Shown in pieces: positions 16,656 to 25,993 of a DNA stretch of 50,607 nucleotides. Origin of the DNA: Myxococcota bacterium. Its GTDB lineage: Bacteria > Myxococcota_A > Polyangia > Polyangiales > Houyiibacteriaceae. Each line of letters starts with the position of its first letter. Position 1 is the first letter of the stretch. The translations under genes and the position numbers were made by a program. The notes below the pieces were generated by a model. The model saw only the letters and a list, made by a program, of their open reading frames with translations, had not been told where the DNA came from and ran no database searches. The stretch is taken from NCBI GenBank assembly GCA_028284955.1, contig JANQQS010000006.1, positions 1 to 50,607 on the forward strand. Reading direction: 5' to 3'.

Positions 16656-16838
16656 TCAAGGGTCTTCCGGGCGGATCAAGTCGTTTTCATGATGCCAAAT
16701 TTTTCGCGCAAATCGTAGCCGGCTCCGATATCGTGTGCGCATCGCCCCATCGTTGCCGAAGACACGCTCGTAGGCGTCGCAACCGAAGCCGACTTCCTGC
16801 ATTGCGCTCCTAAGAGCTAGCGTTCGCGAGTTCGGTCG

Positions 16839-17711
16839 TTACAGAAGATCGAATTGGCAGGTCGAAGGCGGGTCGAGCCAGCGGAAAATGTTGACCCAGA
16901 GCTGGCCGATGGCGGGCATGCTGGACCACTCGGAGTCGAACTGGATCCACTCGTCGCCCCAAATCAGCACGCGACCTTTGCCGCGCGTGTGGGCCAACGC
17001 GACGATCTCTCCACCAATGAGGCCGACAGTTTCGTTGTTCACGTCTCCGGTCGCTTCCGCGGCCTGGATGGCAAACCCGCCCTTGAACGTAATCGAGTTC
17101 ACTCCTTCGATGACGGGATGCGACGAAAAATCCACGATCGGGCCGCTAACCAGATCTCGAACGTACGCGACGCCCAGCCCCGCCATGAGCGAGTTGGGGC
17201 GCTGTTTATCGGTCTCGGCATTGCTATAACCAGTCATCGAGATCGCGGTTCCTCCCTCCGCAATCCATGTTTTGAAGATCTCGGCTTCGGCCTCGGTATA
17301 CCCACGCTGCAGAAAGTCGAGAATCAGTACGTCGTATTGGTCCAAAAACTCTCGCGTAAACTCGCCTTCGCTCGGCAAAACCCGCTCGACGCTTGCCCCT
17401 CGGTCGTTGAGCCAATCGAGAAACGAGCTCGCGTCAAGAACTCCCGGCCTGCCGATCAATGCAATCTTTAGGCAGTCACAGATTCCGTCGTTTTCCACGT
17501 CTACATCGTCGACTGCGCCATTGCCGTTGTTGTCGATCCCGTCGCACAAAAACTCGGTCTCGCTCACCGGCACCGCAGCATCCCGAACCACCCGAGCTGC
17601 CGCGGCATCGGGAGCAGCCGACTGCCCGCCACCTGAGGCGCAACCCAAGGCAAACTTCATCACGATTCCGACAAGTAAGAAGCCACGCACGACAACCGGT
17701 CCATCAACCAT
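16839..17711 (-). CDS. Lipoprotein with MopE-like Cys-Asp motif and glutamine-amidotransferase-like fold
   Basis: About 290 residues. ATG 17711 has AGGAG eight bases upstream; the frame also opens at TTG 17729. A signal sequence ends at FALGCASGG, a likely lipobox. Next is L-C-D-G-I-D-N-N-G-N-G-A-V-D-D, the calcium-type motif of MopE-like secreted proteins. From about residue 80 the sequence (IALIGRPGVLDASSFLDWLN, YDVLILDFLQRG, GRVLIWGDEWI) resembles class I glutamine-amidotransferase-like/DUF4350 domains lacking an obvious catalytic Cys. Function unknown. It lies downstream of the FG-GAP lipoprotein gene and may be co-transcribed. Confidence 0.7.
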   Translation of the reverse strand: MVDGPVVVRGFLLVGIVMKFALGCASGGGQSAAPDAAAARVVRDAAVPVSETEFLCDGIDNNGNGAVDDVDVENDGICDCLKIALIGRPGVLDASSFLDWLNDRGASVERVLPSEGEFTREFLDQYDVLILDFLQRGYTEAEAEIFKTWIAEGGTAISMTGYSNAETDKQRPNSLMAGLGVAYVRDLVSGPIVDFSSHPVIEGVNSITFKGGFAIQAAEATGDVNNETVGLIGGEIVALAHTRGKGRVLIWGDEWIQFDSEWSSMPAIGQLWVNIFRWLDPPSTCQFDLL

Positions 17712-17733
17712 AAAACTTGCTCCTGCCAATCAT

Positions 17734-17800
17734 CTCAACGTTGGTCATCTTCTCAACGTTGGTCATCTCTCAACGTTGGCCATCTCTCAACGTTGGTCAC
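17734..17800. repeat. Four tandem copies of a 15-bp CAACGTTG-centred motif
   Basis: CTCAACGTTGGTCAT or a one-base variant occurs at 17734, 17752, 17769 and 17786, with a period of 17-18 bp. Each copy contains the palindrome CAACGTTG. The array fills the 67-85-bp gap between two minus-strand genes and touches the stop of the upstream one. It could be a stack of protein-binding sites or a slippage-grown tract. Confidence 0.75.
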
Positions 17801-19815
17801 TCGAGTCGCGGGCATCCCAAACTCTCGATTTCTTCTGAATCGTTGTTGTCGGTATGGCACTCACGCATCTCGGTAACCGGATCGTGGTCCGGGTGGTTCA
17901 CGCTTGCGGAAAGGCGAAATTGATTGACATCAAAAGCATCGGTCACAAACGGAGGATCGATCGATACAACTTCATTTTCTCCCGGTTTTAGACGCCGGCT
18001 CGTCCGACCTTGCCCGATAAACTCGCGCTCGCCGTTGTGTTCGCGAAAGAAACTCACCGGGATTCCAGGAGGAGATAGGGTCGCGCCGCGGTTGATCACG
18101 CGCACGCGGATGGTGAGCCCTTCCGGACATGTCTCCTTGGACGCTTCGATATCTTCCAAGAACAAGTCGGGCACATCAAAGATAGCGATGTTGTTGCCGT
18201 AGTTGTTGAAGATCGGCAATGACCAGTTCGGCGTCTCTCGTTTCGGAATGGTTCCATCTTCCTCGACATTGGTGATGTGGTACGAATACTGGTTGTAGAT
18301 CCTTCGCGTTCCAACCCATTCTCCGTCAGGGTGACCAAACACACGAATCCCGGTAGTCGATGGGGCGTCGTCGACGCACTGAAAATCAAAGTTGTTGGCC
18401 ATCACCACAACCTCCGCCCGACCGTCGTTGTCCACATCGGCAACCACAGGAAACTCGGTCCCTGTTCGGCTGCTGTTGCATTGCTGGTGCAGCTCGTCGC
18501 CGTCGGTACCGCGGTACACCTGGAAGTGACGCTCGTCGCTGTACAGCACTTCAAAAAGGCCATCGCCCTCAAAATCAAACACGCTCGAACCAGTAACCCG
18601 CGACGTGCGGTCGATAGTGCTTTGCCACCATTGCATGACTCCATCGTGTCCGAACACGGCGTACGCAAAACCGCCGGCAACGCCAATCTCGGGGAACGGA
18701 TCATCGTCGAAATTCGCGATCACCGGACGCCCTCCCCCGCGGGGGCCACGTGCAGTTGAGGCTATTTGTCGTTGTATCTCCGCATCTGGAGGATTGATAT
18801 CGACCGGCCCCCAAATCACATCGCCCGTTTTCGCAGCCAATAGCCACACGAAATGCTCTTCGTCGATCACCACAATCTCTGGCGCCGGGTTGTTCGAATC
18901 GGCATCCATATCGGCGACCGCAACCTTTCCTTGCGGCAACGGGGGCCGATCTGCGTCTTCTTCAACGCGTTCCCAGAGCGGTGTTCCGTCGTAGTCATAG
19001 ACCCCGTTGCTGCTCACCAATTCGAGATCAGGGTCGTCGTCCACGTCGCTAAGCACGGATTCAATGAGATTGCGCACCTTTGTGACCCGCGTACCATCGG
19101 CATGCGCGATGTTGCCTCCGACAACGATTTCGACCACCCCGTCGCCGTTCATATCGCCAAGCGCGGGGCTCTCCGCCTTTCCACAACCGACGCGGTTCGG
19201 TTCTTCATCGAATCGTCGGTAGATCGTGCCATCCGCCCGCACGATGATCATCGTTAGTGTGCTTTGCTCGCATGCGATGATCTCTGGCCCAGGTGAATCA
19301 GAAGCCACCTCCCCGATGGCGACATGCTCGACTGGCGCGACTAGATAATCCGGTTCGCTCGTCGGCCAGATCCGCTCGCCGCTGTCGCCTGATACAGCGC
19401 GGAGCACTCCGTCGACAAAAGGTTTCGCACCCGAAAACGAAGAAAACACAACGTCGGGCACGTCGTCTTCGTTAATCACCCCGTCTTCGTTGTCATCCGT
19501 GAGGTTGGCGACCATGGGCGACATGATGACTTGATCGGAACCCGGTACGACGTCTGGGTCGCCGTTCCACGCCCACTCTTCCTCGACGCGAAAACCGTCC
19601 GTTAAGGGACGATACTCGCAACGTTCCAGTATCGAAGACAAGCATTCGCCGACCGAAGTTTCACAAAAGAATCCTGGCTCGCAATCCTTATTCGAAGTGC
19701 ATTTTGGTTCAGGCGTGACGCTTCGGGATGTTGCTTCCGGTTGTGAGGAACAGGCAAACAAGCACAGATACGCAAACGCGCAGATGCCAAGACGGGGACA
19801 TTCGTCACTAGTCAT
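17797..19815 (-). CDS. FG-GAP/VCBS-repeat lipoprotein with C-terminal CARDB-like domain
   Basis: About 672 residues. The N-terminus (AYLCLFACSS) is a lipobox signal; a small Cys-rich knob follows (C-T-S-N-K-D-C-E-P-G-F-F-C). The body holds repeated Asp-rich FG-GAP-type calcium blades (D-D-N-E-D-G-V-I, D-M-N-G-D-G-V-V-E, D-V-D-N-D-G-R-A-E), predicting a beta-propeller. Near residue 570 a CARDB-like beta sandwich begins (IRVRVINRG). Such proteins are common surface lipoproteins of unknown role in Myxococcota. The frame opens at GTG 19830; ATG 19815 gives the better signal peptide. The stop lies in the fourth copy of the downstream repeat. Confidence 0.75.
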   Translation of the reverse strand: MTSDECPRLGICAFAYLCLFACSSQPEATSRSVTPEPKCTSNKDCEPGFFCETSVGECLSSILERCEYRPLTDGFRVEEEWAWNGDPDVVPGSDQVIMSPMVANLTDDNEDGVINEDDVPDVVFSSFSGAKPFVDGVLRAVSGDSGERIWPTSEPDYLVAPVEHVAIGEVASDSPGPEIIACEQSTLTMIIVRADGTIYRRFDEEPNRVGCGKAESPALGDMNGDGVVEIVVGGNIAHADGTRVTKVRNLIESVLSDVDDDPDLELVSSNGVYDYDGTPLWERVEEDADRPPLPQGKVAVADMDADSNNPAPEIVVIDEEHFVWLLAAKTGDVIWGPVDINPPDAEIQRQIASTARGPRGGGRPVIANFDDDPFPEIGVAGGFAYAVFGHDGVMQWWQSTIDRTSRVTGSSVFDFEGDGLFEVLYSDERHFQVYRGTDGDELHQQCNSSRTGTEFPVVADVDNDGRAEVVVMANNFDFQCVDDAPSTTGIRVFGHPDGEWVGTRRIYNQYSYHITNVEEDGTIPKRETPNWSLPIFNNYGNNIAIFDVPDLFLEDIEASKETCPEGLTIRVRVINRGATLSPPGIPVSFFREHNGEREFIGQGRTSRRLKPGENEVVSIDPPFVTDAFDVNQFRLSASVNHPDHDPVTEMRECHTDNNDSEEIESLGCPRLE

Positions 19816-20083
19816 GGGGTCGAGAAACACCTTTCAGACGCCGTTTTCTTCGCGGTTTTCGCATCTCCACGACAAAGATCGCGGCGTATAGCCCAAAGTT
19901 CTGCAACGTTCGCGCCAGCCGGCTTGGTCGATGCGTGAGACGTTCGCGGACCTCCGATACCAAGCCATTGAGCCTCATGCCGCGGCCTGCAGCCGGCATT
20001 GGTCTTGCTCTGTCGTTTCAGCCAACGGGGGTGCTGTGGACGTTGCCTCTCCCAACACGCTTGAAATTCAAGAGGAGGCAGAG

Positions 20084-22297
20084 ATGCATCATTCAAAGTG
20101 TCAACGTAGGTTCTCACTCATTGGTGTGACCGTCACTTTCACGATCACCATGTTCGGATGCATGGTCGATGAACGAGGCGCGAGCGATCACGCGCAATCG
20201 GCGGAGCCACTGAACGCAGTGGTGGATGCAAGCCCGGTGTTTGGGGTCGTCCGACCCATCGACATCGGAAACTCGGGAGCGGCATCGAAACGGCTCGACC
20301 AAACCTACGTCAAAACACTGGTGCGCCGCGACGACGCAGGACGGGTGGTGCACCTCGCGATCATCGGTGGCGACGCGCCGACGCCGAACACCGATGAAGA
20401 AAGTCGGCTCGCCACGCTTCGACAACTGGTAAACGCGCACTATCGCGACTTCGGTCTCAGAAACCGCGACGACCTGGCGGAACTGGAGGTGTTCGCGTCG
20501 GAAGCTGGACCTTCAGACCCTGGACCCAGCGCACAAACGGTCGCAGGGTCGATGCGTTTTCCTCGCCAGGAAGGCCTTGGCGTCGAGCAGAGCTATCGCG
20601 ACGTACGAATGGGTCAAGGAACCCTCTGGGTGGAGTATCTGGACGGTGCGATGGTTGTTGTCTCGGGAAGATTCTATGCAGAATCCGAGGTACGCGATCG
20701 CATCGATGCAGTGTTGGACGGCCACCCGGTGACGTACGAAGCTGCGAAACAAAGCGCGGCCGAAGCCTGTACTCTCGCCGACGAAGCGACGCATTCAAAG
20801 AATCGCCTGACCCATCAACTCTTCTATCTCCGCGGACTCGTGCATTACGCCTTCGTCTGCAAAGACAGCGGCGAAACAGTGGGCGTGGACGCATCGTCAG
20901 GCGAGGTACTGTGGAAGCTATCGCATCTCGCGCATGATCTGCGCTGGAGCCCACAGAGGCTCGGGGTACGCACCATCAAACGAGGCATTCCATTTTGGGG
21001 GGTGAACTCTGGATGGTCGCCGAAAACGCAAAATATTGGTCAAGCATGGCTTCCTCCCGCCCCGGGATGGAGACCGCCCGCAAACCAGTTGGATCAACGG
21101 CTGGAACTCGACACTGTGCCACTTCCGGTCGACCGCATTCAGGCTGTAGGAGGCTGCTTCTTTGGCCTGAGCACGAACCGGCAGGATAGTTGCGATAGCC
21201 TCTTGCGCCGATGCAAGCCAGACACGTGGAGCCTCCATGCGCCGCTGGTGGTCGATGGAGCATCAGGCGTTGCGGTGATGGAATTTTCACCGCAGTGTTC
21301 GGCGACAACGCTTTCGATGATCTCGCGATCGAGCAGGCCATCATTCGACTACAGCAGCACATTCGCCGAGGTATCCCGGGTCGCGCAGTTTCTCCAGCAG
21401 TCCGAGTTTCATGTGATGGCGTCGCGACGACCGGCCGCCCCGAAGCTACGAGTGAAGTACGACGTGCACACTCGTGGCAATGCTTGCGGTAGCAAAGACT
21501 ACTACGACCACGTGAACGAAACGGTCTGCATGGATACCGCTGAACCATACAATCCCTGGTATCTGCCCATTCACGAATTTGGCCATTTCGTACGGGATAT
21601 GTATGGGCAAAATCCAGGCTTTCCTCCAATACACGGTTGTCACTATTGGGCGGCGCACGAAGGCCATGCAGACGGGTTTTTGTTGATGACGGAGCACTTT
21701 CGTCAAAACCCAAACCGCCTCGAAGGCACGCCGAACTACGAAGTAAACATGGCACAGCTGTTGCGGAGTGGCCCAGGCGAGGCATTGTTGACCGGCCTGG
21801 AACACGTGGGAATCGCCCGGCCGAACACCGAGCTCAGCTCGGAACTTCTTCAAGCAGATGTCAATATCGAGTGCAGGCAAGTCACGATCCCCATTCCGAC
21901 GCCAATTCTGTTCGGCACTCCTCCACTCCAGGCTCCAGTTTTTATCCCAATCAAAATTCCTGTCCCTGGTTCTCGTGAGCACTACTACTACGGGAAAGTC
22001 ATCTCCCAGATCTTATGGAAGCTTCTGCTGAACCGAAAGTGCGTCTTCGATCAAGAAGACACATGCAGTCGGGCGGAAAGAATCTTGACAAGCATGAGCG
22101 ATCGCGAGGCCGCTGAGTGGGCCCGCGAGGCGTTTACTTTTTCTCAAAAATCGACCCACCTCCGCGACTATCTGGCCTCGATGCTTACCCACTATCTCGT
22201 CACTGGATTCTTGTCGGGTTCATACCTTGCTGAGAATTCTCAAGACCTAGAGCGGCTTGTCGAGGCATTCGCGGAGCACGGAATCACGATTCAATAG
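20084..22297 (+). CDS. Secreted zinc metalloprotease with FTP/PepSY-like propeptide
   Basis: 737 residues from ATG 20084, which has AGAGGAGG upstream; an in-frame extension to 19931 lacks signal character. The signal peptide ends FGCMVDE (lipobox-like). Residues about 50-280 resemble the FTP/PepSY propeptide of thermolysin-like and fungalysin proteases. The catalytic motif is His497-Glu498-Phe-Gly-His501 in LPIHEFGHFVRDMYG, and H-E-G-H-A-D-G at about 525 could supply the third ligand, as in gluzincins. It probably breaks down extracellular protein. It is divergent from the FG-GAP lipoprotein and convergent, 14 bp away, with the beta-helix gene. Confidence 0.78.
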   Translation: MHHSKCQRRFSLIGVTVTFTITMFGCMVDERGASDHAQSAEPLNAVVDASPVFGVVRPIDIGNSGAASKRLDQTYVKTLVRRDDAGRVVHLAIIGGDAPTPNTDEESRLATLRQLVNAHYRDFGLRNRDDLAELEVFASEAGPSDPGPSAQTVAGSMRFPRQEGLGVEQSYRDVRMGQGTLWVEYLDGAMVVVSGRFYAESEVRDRIDAVLDGHPVTYEAAKQSAAEACTLADEATHSKNRLTHQLFYLRGLVHYAFVCKDSGETVGVDASSGEVLWKLSHLAHDLRWSPQRLGVRTIKRGIPFWGVNSGWSPKTQNIGQAWLPPAPGWRPPANQLDQRLELDTVPLPVDRIQAVGGCFFGLSTNRQDSCDSLLRRCKPDTWSLHAPLVVDGASGVAVMEFSPQCSATTLSMISRSSRPSFDYSSTFAEVSRVAQFLQQSEFHVMASRRPAAPKLRVKYDVHTRGNACGSKDYYDHVNETVCMDTAEPYNPWYLPIHEFGHFVRDMYGQNPGFPPIHGCHYWAAHEGHADGFLLMTEHFRQNPNRLEGTPNYEVNMAQLLRSGPGEALLTGLEHVGIARPNTELSSELLQADVNIECRQVTIPIPTPILFGTPPLQAPVFIPIKIPVPGSREHYYYGKVISQILWKLLLNRKCVFDQEDTCSRAERILTSMSDREAAEWAREAFTFSQKSTHLRDYLASMLTHYLVTGFLSGSYLAENSQDLERLVEAFAEHGITIQ

Positions 22298-22311
22298 CTC
22301 CGCGGGCTTCC

Positions 22312-25300
22312 TCAGTGGTGACGGTTCGGACACAGTCCGGGAGTGCCATCGGTGACCACGAACATGCCGAAGCGAGGAAAGCTCGATTGGTTCACCCAGT
22401 CGGGATGGCATTCGTCGCAGCCGACGGTGCCATCCTCGCTGACGTAGCTCTCCGGTCGGTACCCTTGCGGGTTCGCCACGGAATAGTCTTCTGCGCGCAT
22501 GGAGAGTTCGAGAGCGGAGCCCTGGTAGTATCCTTCGATGAGATTCGGAAACGTTTCGCTACATAGGTCGAGCGCATTTCGAATCTGGTAGCGACGACCT
22601 CGCTCAAACCCGAGCTCCGCGAGGTCGATGGACGCGGTGGGCGACCGGCTGGGGTTCCACACCAAGACGTGGCCTCGTCGAGGCGCATCAACGCTGGGCA
22701 CGTATTCGACGATATCTGCCGACGCATCCATTTCGCCGAACGTCATCGTCGACTCTCGGTCGAACCCTTGCGACTGCCAAAACGAAAACGGCCGGTTTCC
22801 CGACATCCCGGCGGGCGAGAAGATATTGAACAGCTTGCCTAGGAACGAACCCGTGTAGAAATAGTGGTTGTGGTTCCAATGCTCCGCTCCGGAGAACCCC
22901 TGCGGAGGCGTCCACTTGAGGAAAGCAGGCCATCGGTCGTCGGAGCTGGCCTGAAAAAAGTTTCGTTTGATGTCGGGGGTGCGCCACTGGGCGAAGGATA
23001 GGTAGCCGCCTCCCTCGTCGCTGATGAAGCGGTTGTCATGCATCACGAGGTCTTGATAGGGAACCGCGCCCTGCCCTACCGCAACGCGACCCAGGCCGTA
23101 GTTTCGTCGCAATTCATACGCACCAAGTTCGCAACGGCTGGTGGGTCTAAGCTTCAAAGAAAACGCAAAATCTCCGGCCGATGGCGAATCAAGAAGGCCA
23201 TTTTTTTCGAATCGGATCTTTCCGTTTTTCGGAAGGCTCCCGTCCGGCAACGTGCCGCATTCTTGGCCGATGAGAACTTCATTCGCGAAGTTGTTGAAGA
23301 GCAGATTCCCATAAACAACCGTTTGCTCGCTCTCGAACGCGGGAAACTCGCGAACCACGTTGGGCACTCGCATGCCGCACCCGTGCCCTCGGTCCCCCGG
23401 AGTATCAAACCCATTGTTGTAGATGATATTGCCGCGAATCGTCTCGCGATCGCCGTGACCATTGGTCAGCAACCCGCAGACCGTATCCCGCACCACGTTG
23501 TGAATCACTTGAATCCCATCGCCCGCGGTTTCTGCCGAGTCTGTTTTGGGCTGGCCCACGATCGCAATGCCGTTTCGAAGCTGGGTGTCGCGCCCACGAG
23601 GGTCTCGCGAGATGCGCGTGCCCGCGCTGTTGGTAATCGTGAATCCAACCAGCCGCAGCCAACTCCCCTTGAGGTTGAGCCCGTCATCTAAGACGACATG
23701 GTCTCCGGGATAGGGTTTGAGGGTGATGCTGCGGTCGATGCCATTCAGCGGCGGCGCTCCGCGAAGCGTAACGTCTGCCGAGCGAAAACCCCCACCGTCG
23801 CCATAGCGCCCTTCCACGAAGCAAATCTGAGCCCCTGGAGCGACCGACGTGGCGCGAAATGCTTCCTCCGCCGTCCAAGGCTCAGCAGAGCTTCCCGTTC
23901 CGCCACCCGGCGCATCCGCCGCTACGTAGTGGTCGCAAGCGCCGCAAAGCGTACCGAGCTTTCGCGACGTCACGAGAAACACCCCGAAGCGCGGCAGAGT
24001 GAGCGGCTTGATGATGCCCGGGTGGTGGGTCGACGCGTCGTCGTACCCGATGGGCTCCGCCTGAGACCAGCCATGCATCGGAACCGACGCCTTGGCTCCT
24101 CTGCGATAGGTTCCGACGATGGGGTCATCCCCACACAGGTTTTGCACGTTCCAGATTTCGTATTGCTCGCCATCTTGCGAAAAGCCAAGCCTCGCGAGGT
24201 CGACTTCGATTCGATCACGACCCTCCCAGTTGAACACGGTGATGAGCCCTCTCCGAGTCTCCTCGCGATTTTCTCGAATCAGCACCGTATTTTCGGTCGG
24301 CCTCGCGCCTCCACCAAAGAAGACAGTCTCGCGATTCCCTCCTTGCGTTTCATTTCCCGGAAACCCGTCCGCCTTGAACTCTCGCCAGCCAGGATTGCCT
24401 GAAAAGCTGAAGCGACGAACATGGCCGGACGCGTCGAGCACACGAAACGGCATGGCATCCGCGCCACCCCAAACATAGGTATTCGCCTCCCACTCGCTGC
24501 GTACTGCGGGCTTGGAGAGGTCCTTTTCGCTGTACTCCAGAAACGTTGTGCTTCGAGACGGAACTCCTGGCGTCGCTGAAGTGGCCGGCTCGGTATACAC
24601 GCGGTTGAATCGAAACACTTGGGCTTCGCCCCAGTTCCACAAACCCATGAAGTTCCCGCGCCGGCCCACGATGACATTCCGGCTCGCGGTAAGGGTTTTG
24701 TTGACCCGCCGTGGGTAGCCAAGCTGCAAGCGGCCATAAACCGCGTTCTCACGAAACATGAGATGTTCTGCTGGGCCCCGGATCCGGAGGCTCTGATGAA
24801 TCGCGACATTGCCTTCGAAGGCGGTTTCTCCGCCCAGCGTTCCGAGATCGACACTGAAGGCAAAGTTGTTCCACGCAACGTTGTCCTGAACGACCGCTCC
24901 CAAGCCGCTCCCGTGAATGCCGCGGCCTTGACCGTGATCCGGCGCGTCCCAGCCGTTGTTGTAGACCACGTTTCCGTAGACCACGTTGTCTGATGCACGG
25001 TCGTTGGCGAGGTCGATCCCGAAGGTGCCAGTGTCGTGAACAACGTTGTTGATCACCTGAATGCCCGAGCCATCCATGATGATGCCTTCAAGTCGCTCAA
25101 TATCGTCCGGTGGATGCACCGCGCTTGCGTCGCTCCGCCGCTGGGGATGGGTGTTGGTCACCTCGAAATCTCGAATCACGACCCAGTTCGCCGCAACATT
25201 CATCGATCCGTTGATGGTGACGTGCTCGCCATGCACGGGACGAAAGACGACCGGGGCGCCTCGCCGGCCATGAATCGCTAGCCGAAACGATTGCCGACCG

Positions 25301-25686
25301 CCCATCCCATAGATGCCGCCTCGAAGGCACACCGTGTCGCCCGGCGAAACCGGCAGATGCCCGTCAAGATCCTCAACAGCCCAAGGACGTTCGAAGGTCC
25401 CATTCCTGTCTGACGACGTTGATGCATCGGGCGCAACATAATGGTCGCATACGAATTCATGCCTATCTCCAATCGAGGCGTCTGAGCTCGTTGATTGAGA
25501 CCACTCGGTGTGCCGGGCGCGAATCGATAGCTCAACGCCAAGCTCGGAAGGCGTGTCTCTACGATCTACGTCTGAAGCGCAGGACCATGCTCCCGAGAGC
25601 CCCCCGAGCATGGAAAGAAAAAAGAAATGGCGTCCGCATCTGGAGAATACTTGGGGTACGCGCGAGAAAAGAGATGAGCGTTGCAT
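22312..25686 (-). CDS. Large secreted right-handed beta-helix protein with internal duplication
   Basis: About 1124 residues from ATG 25686 (the frame opens at 25809). A hydrophobic stretch F-F-F-L-S-M-L-G-G-L-S-G-A-W-S-C suggests an export or lipoprotein signal. The protein contains two similar halves. Each begins C-D-H-Y-V-A-[PA]-D-A, goes through a parallel beta-helix with I-Q-V-I-[NH]-N-V-V-[HR]-D-T and N-V-V-Y-N-N-G / N-I-I-Y-N-N-G-type rungs, and ends with a beta-sandwich tail (R-Y-x-I-x-N / F-P-R-F-G-x-F-V-V-T). Parallel beta-helix proteins often bind or cleave polysaccharides, so a carbohydrate-directed role is an inference. Confidence 0.75.
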   Translation of the reverse strand: MQRSSLFSRVPQVFSRCGRHFFFLSMLGGLSGAWSCASDVDRRDTPSELGVELSIRARHTEWSQSTSSDASIGDRHEFVCDHYVAPDASTSSDRNGTFERPWAVEDLDGHLPVSPGDTVCLRGGIYGMGGRQSFRLAIHGRRGAPVVFRPVHGEHVTINGSMNVAANWVVIRDFEVTNTHPQRRSDASAVHPPDDIERLEGIIMDGSGIQVINNVVHDTGTFGIDLANDRASDNVVYGNVVYNNGWDAPDHGQGRGIHGSGLGAVVQDNVAWNNFAFSVDLGTLGGETAFEGNVAIHQSLRIRGPAEHLMFRENAVYGRLQLGYPRRVNKTLTASRNVIVGRRGNFMGLWNWGEAQVFRFNRVYTEPATSATPGVPSRSTTFLEYSEKDLSKPAVRSEWEANTYVWGGADAMPFRVLDASGHVRRFSFSGNPGWREFKADGFPGNETQGGNRETVFFGGGARPTENTVLIRENREETRRGLITVFNWEGRDRIEVDLARLGFSQDGEQYEIWNVQNLCGDDPIVGTYRRGAKASVPMHGWSQAEPIGYDDASTHHPGIIKPLTLPRFGVFLVTSRKLGTLCGACDHYVAADAPGGGTGSSAEPWTAEEAFRATSVAPGAQICFVEGRYGDGGGFRSADVTLRGAPPLNGIDRSITLKPYPGDHVVLDDGLNLKGSWLRLVGFTITNSAGTRISRDPRGRDTQLRNGIAIVGQPKTDSAETAGDGIQVIHNVVRDTVCGLLTNGHGDRETIRGNIIYNNGFDTPGDRGHGCGMRVPNVVREFPAFESEQTVVYGNLLFNNFANEVLIGQECGTLPDGSLPKNGKIRFEKNGLLDSPSAGDFAFSLKLRPTSRCELGAYELRRNYGLGRVAVGQGAVPYQDLVMHDNRFISDEGGGYLSFAQWRTPDIKRNFFQASSDDRWPAFLKWTPPQGFSGAEHWNHNHYFYTGSFLGKLFNIFSPAGMSGNRPFSFWQSQGFDRESTMTFGEMDASADIVEYVPSVDAPRRGHVLVWNPSRSPTASIDLAELGFERGRRYQIRNALDLCSETFPNLIEGYYQGSALELSMRAEDYSVANPQGYRPESYVSEDGTVGCDECHPDWVNQSSFPRFGMFVVTDGTPGLCPNRHH

Positions 25687-25693
25687 GCAACGC
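25678..25693. promoter_or_regulatory. 16-bp perfect palindrome at the beta-helix gene start
   Basis: GCGTTGCATGCAACGC reads the same on both strands and covers the proposed ATG (25684-25686) of the beta-helix gene. It may be an operator; a chance occurrence cannot be excluded. Confidence 0.4.
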
Positions 25694-25993
25694 GAGTGCG
25701 CAAGCTCTGTGCCACCCGTCCGCATGCATGCACAAACTCGCATATTCTTGCGGAAGCGTCGCGATGAACGCTTATCCGACACATCCATCCCTGATTCAGC
25801 CGAGGCCAAAACGGCGCGATGGGCGTCGGAATTTCTGACGCGCTGTCTGAAATTCGAACTCCCTTTCGCGGTTCGCGCTCTACCCTCTCCACCGAAACAC
25901 CACCAATCACGTACCGAAAACGCCTCGCGGAGGTTGGCATGTCGGATGCACCGGCTGTCGCGCGACCGCTAGCAAAGAAACGCGAGGCCTTCG
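25694..25993. other. 300-bp divergent intergenic region
   Basis: It separates the beta-helix gene (minus) from the metzincin/FG-GAP gene (plus) and should hold both promoters. No clear -35/-10 pair, small gene or terminator could be recognised. The upstream part of the minus-strand frame (to 25809) runs through it. Confidence 0.4.

Noticed and set aside
17734-17800. CRISPR array
   Set aside because: The repeats are 15 bp with 2-3-bp gaps and no spacers.
19931-20083. In-frame upstream extension of the HEFGH protease
   Set aside because: ATG 20084 has a strong ribosome binding site and starts a proper signal peptide; the extension would bury it.
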